Below are positions 1-8,220 of a stretch of DNA of 35,367 nucleotides, one piece after another. A program made the position numbers and the translations under genes. Source of the DNA: Terriglobia bacterium (lineage in GTDB: Bacteria > Acidobacteriota > Terriglobia > Terriglobales > Acidobacteriaceae); contig JAIQFZ010000032.1 of assembly GCA_020073015.1 (NCBI GenBank), forward strand, positions 1-35,367. The letters are read 5' to 3'. Numbering within the stretch: position 1 is the stretch's first letter; the number at the start of each line of letters is the position of its first letter. The notes under the pieces were generated by a model, which did no database searches, was not told the DNA's origin, and worked only from the letters and a program-made list of their open reading frames with translations.

Positions 1-95
1 GGTGTTTGCGGCTGCACTCCTGTTTTCGATGGTGCGGGAATGGAGTGCACCGGCGTCCTGCCCGCGGCTGGAATTACGCGCGCCATCCCACTCAT
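1..95 (-). CDS. possible 5' end of a secreted-protein gene, cut by the window edge
   Basis: Directly downstream of tsaE on the same strand a frame stays open to the window edge. From a candidate ATG at 95 (alternatives TTG 101 and ATG 86) it reads as a short stretch rich in Ala, Gly, Met and Val followed by a Pro/Ser/Thr-rich stretch, which would suit a signal peptide and linker. The start cannot be fixed, no Shine-Dalgarno is evident and only about 30 residues are visible, so no family can be named. It may equally be non-coding sequence after tsaE. Confidence 0.2.
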   Translation of the reverse strand, partial: MSGMARVIPAAGRTPVHSIPAPSKTGVQPQT

Positions 96-133
96 CGCCA
101 AGAGCGCGATGACGGTGGCACCCGCCCCGCTTG

Positions 134-562
134 TCAGAAAGCGGTGAACTGGATCCGGCGATCGTCTTCTCCCACTCGTTCCAGAACAATTTCCAGGTTC
201 CGATCACGGACGAATCGCGGGAACTTTTCTCCCCACTCGATCAGGAGGATGCTATCGGGCGAGAGCAGGTCGTCGAGTCCGAGGGTTTCCAGTTCGCGCT
301 CGGTGTCGATCCGGTAAAGGTCAATGTGATAGAGGGTGGCACGTGGGCTGCGATATTCGTGGACCAGGGTAAAGGTAGGGCTGGTGACGTCCTGGGCGGA
401 AGCGGCGTGGAAGCCTTCAGCGATTCCCTTGACGAGCGTGGTTTTACCGGCGCCCAGATCGCCGCGCAGTAGAACGATGAGAGGCGGAGAAAGCTGGGCC
501 GCGAGTTGGCGTCCGAAGGCGATGGTTTCGGCCGCGGAGTGCGTGAGGGCGTGGGACGTCAT
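134..562 (-). CDS. tsaE: tRNA t6A biosynthesis ATPase TsaE
   Basis: TsaE is the ATPase of the TsaB-TsaD-TsaE machine that installs threonylcarbamoyl on A37 of ANN-decoding tRNAs in the cytoplasm. The 142-residue product has the usual family length. It shows a Walker A loop GDLGAGKTT at residues 34-42, the SPTF switch segment at 61-64, the HIDLYR stretch at 79-84 and the family signature EWGEKF at 109-114. The ATG at 562 lies 49 bases after the PilZ gene stop, so the two may be co-transcribed. The partner tsaB lies about 9 kb away at 9905-10579, and tsaD is not in the window. Identification is secure. Confidence 0.95.
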   Translation of the reverse strand: MTSHALTHSAAETIAFGRQLAAQLSPPLIVLLRGDLGAGKTTLVKGIAEGFHAASAQDVTSPTFTLVHEYRSPRATLYHIDLYRIDTERELETLGLDDLLSPDSILLIEWGEKFPRFVRDRNLEIVLERVGEDDRRIQFTAF

Positions 563-611
563 CGCAGAGGACCCAGTATAACGACAAGCGGTCCTCTGGC
601 GGGCGCGGAAC

Positions 612-1007
612 TCAGAGTCCGGGCGGCGTTTTCAGCCGATCGGAGACCGGGTCGAGGAAGCTGCGATCGAGCGCGGAATCAAGCGCCATGCGCAGCTTGC
701 GGTGGTCTTCGTCGCCCAAGGCAATGAAGCGAAAAGGCTGCAGGCAGGCGCTCTGAAACTTGCGCATAGGCGGCAGCATCTCGGCCATGCCATGAACGGC
801 ACCGGAGCGGGTGTGAAAGGCAATCTCCACGAAATCGCCGGCAGAGAGTTCGTGCTGCAACTGGAGCAGACCGCCGGTGATGGAAATGGATTGCAGTTTG
901 GCACGCGCCCGCTCGCCACTTTCGGCTAGGACTGCGGCTCCGACCGACCCGTTGAGTTGTACGCGGGGCGACCGCTGGTTGGCATTGGGTTGGGGAAAGT
1001 GAGTCAT
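612..1007 (-). CDS. PilZ-like domain protein, degenerate c-di-GMP site
   Basis: The product is a 131-residue single-domain protein. Residues 12-46 resemble the start of a PilZ domain: basic residues R12 and R15, a beta-rich stretch, then S40-x-S42-x-x-G45 in place of the canonical [D/N]xSxxG. In classical PilZ proteins an RxxxR motif and [D/N]xSxxG bind cyclic di-GMP. Here the arginine spacing is one residue short and the D/N is replaced by Ser, so nucleotide binding is doubtful. Later residues (FVEIAF, FRFIAL) fit the remaining beta-barrel strands. It is transcribed toward tsaE and diverges from the TPR lipoprotein gene. PilZ membership is moderately supported; function is unknown. Confidence 0.65.
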   Translation of the reverse strand: MTHFPQPNANQRSPRVQLNGSVGAAVLAESGERARAKLQSISITGGLLQLQHELSAGDFVEIAFHTRSGAVHGMAEMLPPMRKFQSACLQPFRFIALGDEDHRKLRMALDSALDRSFLDPVSDRLKTPPGL

Positions 1008-1231
1008 AGCTGGGAAAAAACTATGGCACGGCCGGAACAGTTAGGGGAGATTACCAAAGCAGTTGTACACGAGCGTCATGGCCAGAAGTCTGTACGAATA
1101 CGCCTGCCACTTGGGAGGTCTGCGATAATAACGCCAGTAACTTTTCGGTCCGCGCCGAAGAGAGTACCTTTGTGCATAGAGTATTGAAAAGACGAAGTTT
1201 GCGCGAAATTGAGGGGTTCGGAGATGCATTC

Positions 1232-3520
1232 ATGACGAAACGGTCCAGGCTCTATTTTGCAGTGGTCGCGGTTTGCTTTCTCGGGGCGCTCCTGACAGGA
1301 TGCTCGCGCGATCCGAACGTCCGCAAGCAGAAGTACCTGGAAAGCGGTGAGCGCTACTTTGATAAGGGCCAGTACAAGGAAGCCGCTATCCAGTTTGAGA
1401 ACGCGATCCAGGTGGACGCGCGCTTCACGGAAGCCCACTACAAGCTTGCCCAGACCGCGATGAAACTCCAGCAGTGGCCGGGCGCGTACCAGGAACTGGT
1501 GAAGACGGTGGAACTCCAGCCGGATCATTATGCCGCCCATCTGGACATGGCGAACCTTCTCATCGCCAACCGGCAGCTGAGCGACGCCAAGGAACATTTG
1601 GATCTGCTCACCCAGAAGCAACCGAACAATCCCGAAGTGTTTGTCGCGGTCTCCAACTACGCGCTGTTGAACAACGACGGCGCGGGAGCCCTGGCCGCCA
1701 TGCAGAAAGCGCTGCAACTGGATCCCAACCGCTCCGATTCGTATCTGAGCCTGGCGGCCGTCCAGATGCGCGCATCCCAATGGGATGCGGCGGAAGCAAG
1801 TTTCAAGAAGGGGGTGGAGCTCAGCCCCAAGTCGACGAATGCGCTGATCTCGCTGGGGAACTTCTACCAGGTACGCGGGCGATTTGCGGAAGCGGAGCCA
1901 TTGTTCCGGCGAGCGATTGACAGCGCGCCCAGCGATCCCGAGCCGCGCGGCTCGCTGGCCCGACTGTATTTGGCCGAGAGCAAGTTCTCGCAGGCCGAGG
2001 ATTTCCTCCGGCAGTCGAAGAAGGATTTTCCCAACAACTCGGTGGGCTACCGCATGCTGGGCGACTTCTACTTTGCCAATGACCAGATCGACAAGGCCAC
2101 GGCGGAATACGGGGCGCTGTATCAGGACCACCCCAAGGATATGGTGGTCAAGAAGAACTACATCCAGCTGTTAATCCTGAAGGACCAACTCGAGCAGGCA
2201 CGCAAGCTGAATGACGAGGTGATCAAAGCCAAGCCCGATGACATCGACGCCCAGATTTACAAGGGCGAGATTGAGATTCGGGGCGGCAAGGCAAGCGACG
2301 CTGCTAACACCCTGCAGGGGGTGCTGAAAACCGAACCCGATAATGGCGTCGCGCACTACCAGCTGGGACTGGCCTTCGACCAACTGGGCAATGCCAGCCG
2401 GGCGGAAGCAGAATGGCAAAACGCGGTCCGGCTGCGTCCTGACATTGTGGAAGCGCACCGTGCGCTGGCGGGGGCCGCGATTCATCGCGGCGATGCCGCG
2501 GCGCTGGCGCAAGCAGCGGACCAGATCATCAGTCTGCAGCCCGCAGCTCCGGACGGATACCTCCTGCGCGCCGTGGCCGAGATCGATCGCAAGCAATTTG
2601 CGGCAGCGGACGACTTTATCAAACAGTCGCTCGAGAAAGAGCCCAAGAACCCGGCGGCCTACGTGCAATTGGGAAACTTGCGGATGGCGCAAAACAAGCT
2701 GGCCGACGCACAAAGGGCCTATCAACAGGCGCTGGATCAGGATCCAAACTCGACCGACGCACTGGGCGGCGTGCTCAACGTAGACCTGGTGCAGAAGCAG
2801 CCCGATAAGGCGATTGCGAGGGCGCAAGCCCAAATTGCCAAGTATCCCAACAACACCGGCTTTCACACCATGCTGGGCCGTCTGTTCATGGAGCAGAAGA
2901 AGGACTATCCGGGCGCGGAAACGGAATTCCGACGGGCCATTGAACTGGACAAGAACAACTCCGACGCAGTGCTGAAGCTGGGCATGGCACAGAACGAGAG
3001 CGGCGCGAGTGATCAAGCGCTTCAGACTTTTCTGGATGGCGCCAAGACGAACCCGAAAGAAATCGCGTTTTACCTGCTGGCCGGCAGCATCTACGAGAAC
3101 CGGCGGGATTGGGACAAGGCAAAACAGATGTACCAGAAAGTGCTGGAGCTTCGGCCCGATAATCCGCTGGCCTCCAACAACATGGCGTACGTGATGCTGC
3201 AGCAGGGCGGGAATGTGGACGTGGCTCTGGCCATGGCGCAGACGGCGCGGCGCCAGCTTCCCGACAATCCCAACTCCGCCGACACGCTGGGCTGGGCCTA
3301 CTACCAGAAGGGCGTGTACACGAACGCGATCAACCTGTTCAAAGAAGCCGTGAAGAAAGAACCGGAAAACGCGACCTACATTTATCACCTCGGACTTGCT
3401 TACGCCAAAAATGGACAGGCCGCGCTGGCCCGGCAACAGCTGGATCGCGTGGTGAAGATCAAGCCGGGGTCGACCGAGGTGGAAGAGCTGCGGAGGGCAG
3501 TGGCGGGGGCGAAGGGGTAG
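1232..3520 (+). CDS. outer-membrane-type TPR lipoprotein (PrsT-like)
   Basis: The 762-residue protein has a type II signal peptide: basic MTKR, a hydrophobic core, and the lipobox L-T-G-C with the lipidated Cys at residue 24. Ser at +2 argues against inner-membrane retention. Nearly all the rest is tandem 34-residue TPR repeats, recognisable by recurring A..F..A....P....A and N..Y.L..G..DKA patterns, so it is a periplasm-facing scaffold. The start at 1232 is preferred over ATG 1172 because GGAG lies at 1220-1223 and because the signal peptide begins there. Architecture resembles PrsT, the TPR lipoprotein of exosortase/PEP-CTERM systems, and a PEP-CTERM protein lies at 19751-20326. No exosortase is present, so the link is inference. 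It stands alone, divergent from the PilZ gene. Confidence 0.85.
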   Translation: MTKRSRLYFAVVAVCFLGALLTGCSRDPNVRKQKYLESGERYFDKGQYKEAAIQFENAIQVDARFTEAHYKLAQTAMKLQQWPGAYQELVKTVELQPDHYAAHLDMANLLIANRQLSDAKEHLDLLTQKQPNNPEVFVAVSNYALLNNDGAGALAAMQKALQLDPNRSDSYLSLAAVQMRASQWDAAEASFKKGVELSPKSTNALISLGNFYQVRGRFAEAEPLFRRAIDSAPSDPEPRGSLARLYLAESKFSQAEDFLRQSKKDFPNNSVGYRMLGDFYFANDQIDKATAEYGALYQDHPKDMVVKKNYIQLLILKDQLEQARKLNDEVIKAKPDDIDAQIYKGEIEIRGGKASDAANTLQGVLKTEPDNGVAHYQLGLAFDQLGNASRAEAEWQNAVRLRPDIVEAHRALAGAAIHRGDAAALAQAADQIISLQPAAPDGYLLRAVAEIDRKQFAAADDFIKQSLEKEPKNPAAYVQLGNLRMAQNKLADAQRAYQQALDQDPNSTDALGGVLNVDLVQKQPDKAIARAQAQIAKYPNNTGFHTMLGRLFMEQKKDYPGAETEFRRAIELDKNNSDAVLKLGMAQNESGASDQALQTFLDGAKTNPKEIAFYLLAGSIYENRRDWDKAKQMYQKVLELRPDNPLASNNMAYVMLQQGGNVDVALAMAQTARRQLPDNPNSADTLGWAYYQKGVYTNAINLFKEAVKKEPENATYIYHLGLAYAKNGQAALARQQLDRVVKIKPGSTEVEELRRAVAGAKG

Positions 3521-3579
3521 GCCGAAGGCAGCAGTCAGAAGTCAGATAGCAGAAGTTCTTGAGCTTGTATTGGCAATGT

Positions 3580-3695
3580 GTAGCGCCGCCGCCTCGGCGG
3601 CAGTCGTGGGGGCGCCCCGCCCCCACCGCGAGGGCAAGTTGCCCTCGCCCTTCGGCTTCGCTCAGGGCAGGCTGCCGGCAGGTTGCCGGCGCTAC
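3580..3695. repeat. intergenic palindromic repeat element with inverted ends
   Basis: The gap between the TPR gene and the acetyltransferase gene holds a GC-rich element bounded by GTAGCGCCG (3580-3588) and its exact inverse CGGCGCTAC (3687-3695). Inside are further short palindromes of GCC/GGC type and a segment reading CTTCGGCTTCGCTCAGG, which recurs in variant form near 15982-15997 and 25340-25355. The left-end motif also occurs at 28463-28471. It looks like a non-coding, folded repeat of the sort scattered through acidobacterial genomes. Confidence 0.6.
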
Positions 3696-3698
3696 GGT

Positions 3699-4451
3699 TC
3701 AGGGCAGGGTCACACCAAACCGTTCTTGTAGTTTCTCTCGCCACTCTTGATCGCTCGCCAGTACTCGCTCGTTGCGGATGCCGTTTCGGGTTTCGATCAG
3801 CTTGTCGTTGGATAACGTAATGCGGCCTTCGGCGGTCGCCCTGGAACAAATGCGATTGCGCGTGAAGTGGGAGTCGGGCGAGGTCTGCTGATAGTGGCAC
3901 ATGGCGGCGAAATCGGAGAGTTGGCGAGGTTGCAGGGTGAACGAGTACGCCCTTTTCCATTGGTCGTCGGTCATGACTTCGATATTGAAGACGCCTTCGA
4001 CGTCGGTCAGGCGATAGATGCGCCCGATTTGGGGCTGCTCCACGCCGGGTTTCAGACGTAGCGGTTCCAGGAAACTGTCTCCGAAGCCGACATCGGCTAG
4101 CCAGGGCTCTTCGAGATCGACGCGGAGGGTGAGGTGGTCGAACTCGGGGCCGTCGCTGCCATCGGCACGGGCAACGCGGGCGGAGAGCAGGGTGACCTGG
4201 AATCCGAGCGCACGTAGGAGGGCGGCGAAGGCTCCATTGAGTTCGTAGCAGAAGCCGCCGCGGTGCTGGTTGACGATTTTGTGGAGGAAGCGGGCTTCGT
4301 CGCAGGCGATTGTGCGGCCGAGATAGATGTCGAGGTTTTCGAAGGGGACGGCGAAGAGGTGGGCGCGGTGGACCGCTTGCAACGTTACGGGCGTGGGAGC
4401 GGTCGGGACAGCGTGGTTGATACGTTTGAGGTATGCGGGCAAACTTAGCAT
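3699..4451 (-). CDS. nat: arylamine N-acetyltransferase
   Basis: The enzyme transfers acetyl from acetyl-CoA to arylamines, arylhydroxylamines or hydrazines. The 250-residue product is slightly shorter than typical bacterial NATs. The N-terminal motif H31-L-F-A-V-P-F-E-N-L-D is characteristic. The catalytic triad is complete: Cys68 in RGGFCYELN, His106 in FDHLTL and Asp120 in WLADVGFGD. The ATG at 4451 gives a normal N-terminus. It is a single gene flanked by repeats on both sides, with no linked pathway, so the natural substrate is unclear. Family assignment is firm. Confidence 0.93.
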   Translation of the reverse strand: MLSLPAYLKRINHAVPTAPTPVTLQAVHRAHLFAVPFENLDIYLGRTIACDEARFLHKIVNQHRGGFCYELNGAFAALLRALGFQVTLLSARVARADGSDGPEFDHLTLRVDLEEPWLADVGFGDSFLEPLRLKPGVEQPQIGRIYRLTDVEGVFNIEVMTDDQWKRAYSFTLQPRQLSDFAAMCHYQQTSPDSHFTRNRICSRATAEGRITLSNDKLIETRNGIRNERVLASDQEWREKLQERFGVTLP

Positions 4452-4518
4452 TGTTTCGATTGGATGATCTCGGTAGGCCGGCGGAAAAGCATTTTCTACG
4501 GCGCGCAGGGTAACCGCC

Positions 4519-4613
4519 GCGGCTGAAGCCGACAGTAAAAACCATCCAGTTATCGCAGTGCTGGAAGCGCTGCGCCACCCAAAATCAAGAGCGGATCGAG
4601 CTTTTCAGCCACC
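4519..4613. repeat. dispersed intergenic repeat, copy A
   Basis: About 95 bases in the gap between the nat and holA genes align with 10626-10722. Shared stretches are GCGGCT(G/A)AAGCCG, CCAGT(T/C)ATCGCAG, a 21-base identical run (4568-4588 versus 10675-10695), and ATCGAG(C/T)TTTT...CAGCCAC. No coding frame is conserved between the copies. It is an intergenic repeat family. Confidence 0.8.
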
Positions 4614-4647
4614 TTTTGCGCCGTCTCGATGCACGAGGCATCCTTCC

Positions 4648-5775
4648 TCATACCGGCAGTTCTTCCTGCATCCAGCCACCCTGGGTTTCGAGTTTGGGTT
4701 CGCCGGCTAGATCGAGGATTAGTTTTTCGAGGATCAGGCGTTTGCCGGGGGGATTGGAGCGCAGGGCCAAGTCTGCCTTGGCTACCAAGCGGATGGCTCG
4801 GGTCAGTTCACGCTTCGATTTGTAGCGGCGGGCCTGGCGGATGATGTCGTCGGCTGCGAAGGGTGGCACGCGGAAGCCTTGCCAGAGCGCGGCCCACAGC
4901 ATGCGCGGGTCGCGCACGTTGCGTTCGAGGATCACGAGCATCTGGCGGAAGGTTTTCGCGAGCATGTAGAGGTGGCCGATGGCGGCCTCTTCGCCCTCTC
5001 CGGTGGAGAGCAGGGCGTCGAGGACTTCGAGGGCGCGCACGCGGTCTTTGGCGGAGATGGCGTCGGTCAGTTCGTAGAGCGATCGCTGTTTCGCCGCGAG
5101 CACCATGGTCTCGACGTCGCCCAGCGTGATTTTTTTCTTCTCGCCTACGTAGAGAATCAGCTTCTCGAGTTCGTTCGAGACCATCATCATGTCGGCGCCG
5201 AGCGCGTCGGTCAGTTCGCGGGCGCCGTCCGCGTCGATCTTGACTCCGCGGGTCGTGCAATACTCGTCAATCCAGCGGACCGCTTCTCCTTCTTCCACGC
5301 GCGCCAACTCGACGATGCCGCAGAACGGGCCGAGATCCTCGCGGATCTTCTGGTAGCGGTCTTTGTCGGTCATGTCCATGCGGCGGGCATCGGCGGGAAT
5401 GCTGATGTGGTCGGCGACGAAGATCAGGAGCGCATCGGGATTGGGGTTTTTGCAATACTGTTCGATGGCGCCGATCTTCTCTTCGTTGGAGCCGCGTCCG
5501 AACAGGGATTTCACGCCGCGCACGAAAAATACCTGGAAGGGGGCCATGAGCGAAGGGGTGCGGGCGCGATCGAGCACCTCGCTGAGGGAGGTCTCGCCCA
5601 GATCAAACTCGAACACACTGAAGTCGCGGGAGTCGGGGGCGACCAGGTGTTCGAGGATGGCATCGCGGCAGCGCTTGCGGAAGAACGCTTCATCGCCTAC
5701 GAACACGTACGCCGGCTTGAGCTTGCGCGACTCGAGTTCGGAGAGGAAACGGGCCGACTGGTTGAAGCCGCGCAT
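4648..5775 (-). CDS. holA: DNA polymerase III subunit delta
   Basis: HolA is the clamp-loader subunit that opens the beta sliding clamp during replication. The 375-residue length is within the family range. The N-terminal segment with YVFVGDEAFFRKRC (residues 23-36) matches the delta-subunit start. The middle region FEFDLGETSLSEVL, then RTPSLMAPFQVFFVRG, fits the AAA+-like fold that lacks a functional Walker motif. The C-terminal half is helical, ending RLILEKLILDLAG. Its ATG overlaps the lptE stop in TGATG (5777-5773), so translation is coupled. It closes the psd-pssA-Asd-like-lptE-holA operon, and the lptE-holA adjacency is common in diderm bacteria. Confidence 0.92.
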   Translation of the reverse strand: MRGFNQSARFLSELESRKLKPAYVFVGDEAFFRKRCRDAILEHLVAPDSRDFSVFEFDLGETSLSEVLDRARTPSLMAPFQVFFVRGVKSLFGRGSNEEKIGAIEQYCKNPNPDALLIFVADHISIPADARRMDMTDKDRYQKIREDLGPFCGIVELARVEEGEAVRWIDEYCTTRGVKIDADGARELTDALGADMMMVSNELEKLILYVGEKKKITLGDVETMVLAAKQRSLYELTDAISAKDRVRALEVLDALLSTGEGEEAAIGHLYMLAKTFRQMLVILERNVRDPRMLWAALWQGFRVPPFAADDIIRQARRYKSKRELTRAIRLVAKADLALRSNPPGKRLILEKLILDLAGEPKLETQGGWMQEELPV

Positions 5776-6296
5776 CAGTACGCCTCCAGGATGTTGGCCA
5801 CGAGGGTGCGGGCGAAATCGCGGGACAGACGATCCACGGCGGGCGAGTCTTCCTCAAAGAAGCTGGTAAGGTCGCGCGACAATTCATACTGCTCGTGAAA
5901 AAGATAGGAGGGGTTCTGGAAGAGCACTTTTCCCTGGCGGTCGGTCAGGGTCACTTGGATGCTGACAGTGACCAGCGCGCTGGCGGCGCGGCCGGTCTTG
6001 GAATCGTACGCGACGGGCGTGGCCGAGGCGGCGAGGACTGTTCCTTTGAGTACTGCGTCGGCATCGGTCTGCGCTTCGTGGATCACATGGAATTGGGTGC
6101 GGGCGTTGAATTCGCGGACGACGGCATCGGTCAAGCGCTGCTCGATGCGGAACGTCTGACTCTGGCTGACGAAGCCGGGGATCGCGATGGTGTGGACGTT
6201 CTGGGGCAGGGCTATCGTATGTCCCACGGTGTGGTAGCCGCAACTGCTGCCGGTGGTGCTCAATGCCAGGGCTGCCAGGACTGCCCAACGAGTCAT
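5775..6296 (-). CDS. lptE: LPS assembly lipoprotein LptE-like
   Basis: LptE plugs the LptD barrel and helps insert LPS into the outer membrane. The 173-residue product starts MTRWAVLAALALS and has a candidate lipidation Cys at residue 19 followed by GYHTVG, matching the CGYH start of mature LptE-family proteins, although the lipobox (G-S-S-C) is weak. The body PQNVHTIAIPGF...RIEQRLTDAVVREF is the family's conserved core. The start at 6296 is chosen because it overlaps the upstream stop in an ATGA junction (6296-6293) and begins at the signal peptide; longer in-frame starts give an arginine-rich tail inside the previous gene. It overlaps holA by one base. Confidence 0.85.
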   Translation of the reverse strand: MTRWAVLAALALSTTGSSCGYHTVGHTIALPQNVHTIAIPGFVSQSQTFRIEQRLTDAVVREFNARTQFHVIHEAQTDADAVLKGTVLAASATPVAYDSKTGRAASALVTVSIQVTLTDRQGKVLFQNPSYLFHEQYELSRDLTSFFEEDSPAVDRLSRDFARTLVANILEAY

Positions 6297-7351
6297 TGAA
6301 TCTGACCTCGGGGGCGGGAGGCGGTCATGCTCTCGGCGCATTCGGCGGCCGTGAGGGCGGCGATGCGGAGGTTGTCGGACGCTGCCCAGAGCCAAATGCC
6401 GTTGGCATGATTGGCATCGCGGGCGAGAGAGACCAGGATGTCTCCCTGGCCAGCGGCATTGACGTTGGTCGGAGCATCCTCGGCGCCGTGAGTCACGACC
6501 ACATGATCTCCGGCCAGCATCTGGGAGAAGTCTTCAATCGCGACTGGCTTCTCGGTCTCGAGGTAGATGGCGAAGGCGTGCCCATGGAAGATTGGCGCCT
6601 GGACCACGAACAGCGAGGGCTCGGCTGCACTGGGGGCAATCTGCCGGTAGTGTTTCAGGATTCGGCCGGAGATCGCTTCGAGCGCGAAGTCGGAGCGCGG
6701 TCCGTAGCGGGTGACCATGTTGAAGGCGACCTGGATGTCGTAGACGTTCTTGGGCAGTTCCTGGAACGAGAGCAGGTTCACGGTCTGCTCGTGGAGTTCG
6801 TCCATTCCCTTCTGGCCGCGTTCGGAGGCTGGCTCAAAGACGGTCGCGGCCATGCGCTGGAATTTGCCCGCCCGGAGAGCGAGCATGGCCAGAACGGTCG
6901 CGGCCGGATGAGCGACGACCACGGGGCCGGGCTGCAATTCCGGGGGCACCGGCTGGCCGGCCAGGCGCTCGATCCAGGGCGAGCGGATTGTGGCTCCCGG
7001 CTCATCTTCCAGCGCGAATGAGAGATCGACGATGGTATTGCCCAGATCGCGGGCTGCCTTCCAGTTGTTGCGCGTGCAGCGCGGGTCGGAAGCAAAGAAG
7101 GTAAAATCCACGCGCTCAAACTGCTCGGTGCGGACGCTCTGAATGAAACTCATCTCGTCTCCGACCGCTTCCAGCTGGCCGAGCGATTCGTCGTCATCGA
7201 GCAGGCGCACGTCGACGGCCGGGAAATTCCGGTCGCGCAGGATTTCGGCCAAGTCTTTTCCCTTGAGCGTGGCCGCACCCACAATGGCCACGCGATACAG
7301 GTTCGTGCCGCGGAGGTCGGGCTGCACGGAAGATTTCGGAACCGGCGTCAT
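6293..7351 (-). CDS. aspartate-semialdehyde dehydrogenase-like protein lacking catalytic residues
   Basis: The 352-residue protein has the full Asd/ArgC architecture: an N-terminal Rossmann segment YRVAIVGAATLKGKDLAEIL (residues 19-38), a central domain and a dimerisation domain with the region KGMDELHEQT. In true Asd the active Cys sits in a PNCS motif; here the segment is HPAATV and the Cys position is Ala151. The conserved active-site Gln (YQ) is Glu173 (FE), and the substrate-binding Arg (RxP...GH) is Gln251, while His258 is kept. It therefore resembles the Usg-1 type of non-catalytic paralogue more than a lysine/threonine pathway enzyme. The start at 7351 overlaps the pssA stop in ATGA (7351-7348), and its own stop overlaps lptE in the same way. 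Many annotators would call it Asd. Confidence 0.82.
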   Translation of the reverse strand: MTPVPKSSVQPDLRGTNLYRVAIVGAATLKGKDLAEILRDRNFPAVDVRLLDDDESLGQLEAVGDEMSFIQSVRTEQFERVDFTFFASDPRCTRNNWKAARDLGNTIVDLSFALEDEPGATIRSPWIERLAGQPVPPELQPGPVVVAHPAATVLAMLALRAGKFQRMAATVFEPASERGQKGMDELHEQTVNLLSFQELPKNVYDIQVAFNMVTRYGPRSDFALEAISGRILKHYRQIAPSAAEPSLFVVQAPIFHGHAFAIYLETEKPVAIEDFSQMLAGDHVVVTHGAEDAPTNVNAAGQGDILVSLARDANHANGIWLWAASDNLRIAALTAAECAESMTASRPRGQIQ

Positions 7352-8220
7352 GGAGTCTGAGATGCCTCCCGGTAGGGCGGAGGTGCAGGCGGGGTCTTGC
7401 GGCGGATAATCCACTGCAATCGCCAGAGAACGCCGGAAGCCATATACAGCACGGCGATCGCGAATAGCACGGGCCGCGAAAATACCCAGATCAACGCGAT
7501 CAACACGCCGATGAAAATGATCAGGCGGAAGGGATGGCGGGATCGGAAATCAATATCCTTGAAGCTGTAAAAGCGCCAGGTACTGACCATGAGGTAGCCG
7601 ACCACGACGACCATCATGAGCCAGCTCGCCGCCGTCCACCAGGAAGCGATGGGCACTCCGGCGTAATAATGGACGACGGCGGCGATGACGCCGGCGCCGG
7701 CGGGAATCGGCATGCCCACAAAGTATTTCTTGCCCGGGCGACCCGGGTTGGACGGCTGGGGGTTGACCGCGATGTTGAAGCGAGCCAGCCGGCTCGCACC
7801 CATCAGGAGGAAGGCGAAGCAGGCAATCGAGCCTAGCTGCATGATTTTCAGACGCATTTCGGGTTGAATCGCCGCCGGCAACAAATGAAAGCCCCACATC
7901 CAGGCCAGGAGCGCTGGGGCAACGCCAAAGGTGATGACGTCGGCGAGGGAGTCGAGTTCCCTGCCGAACTCGCTTTCGGTACGGGTCATGCGCGCGATGC
8001 GCCCGTCGAGGCCGTCGAACACGACGGCAAAGCCGATCGCCCGTGCTGCATAGTCCATGTGCCAGGCCTCGGCCGGGCTGCCGTGCACGGTTTGCAGGAT
8101 GGCATAGAACCCGGCCGCAATGTTGGCGGTCGTGAACAGCGAGGGCAGAATGTACATGCCCTTGCGCAGTCGTCCGCGCGTGCGGTCCGAGTCGCGGCGA
8201 TGGGGAGTCAACTCTTCCAT
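7348..8220 (-). CDS. pssA: CDP-diacylglycerol-serine O-phosphatidyltransferase
   Basis: PssA makes phosphatidylserine from CDP-diacylglycerol and serine in the inner membrane. The complete CDP-alcohol phosphotransferase motif DGxxAR(x8)GxxxDxxxD is present at residues 72-94 (D72, G73, A76, R77, G86, D90, D94). Several hydrophobic helices follow, in about 290 residues. The ATG at 8220 is preceded by a GGGAGGG Shine-Dalgarno and overlaps the psd stop by 13 bases. Pairing with psd gives the two steps to phosphatidylethanolamine and makes the serine specificity likely. Confidence 0.93.
   Translation of the reverse strand: MEELTPHRRDSDRTRGRLRKGMYILPSLFTTANIAAGFYAILQTVHGSPAEAWHMDYAARAIGFAVVFDGLDGRIARMTRTESEFGRELDSLADVITFGVAPALLAWMWGFHLLPAAIQPEMRLKIMQLGSIACFAFLLMGASRLARFNIAVNPQPSNPGRPGKKYFVGMPIPAGAGVIAAVVHYYAGVPIASWWTAASWLMMVVVVGYLMVSTWRFYSFKDIDFRSRHPFRLIIFIGVLIALIWVFSRPVLFAIAVLYMASGVLWRLQWIIRRKTPPAPPPYREASQTP

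Noticed and set aside
2171-3436. 421-codon minus-strand frame inside the TPR gene
   Set aside because: Mirror of the repetitive TPR coding sequence; the product has no recognisable domain and the plus-strand TPR pattern is unambiguous.
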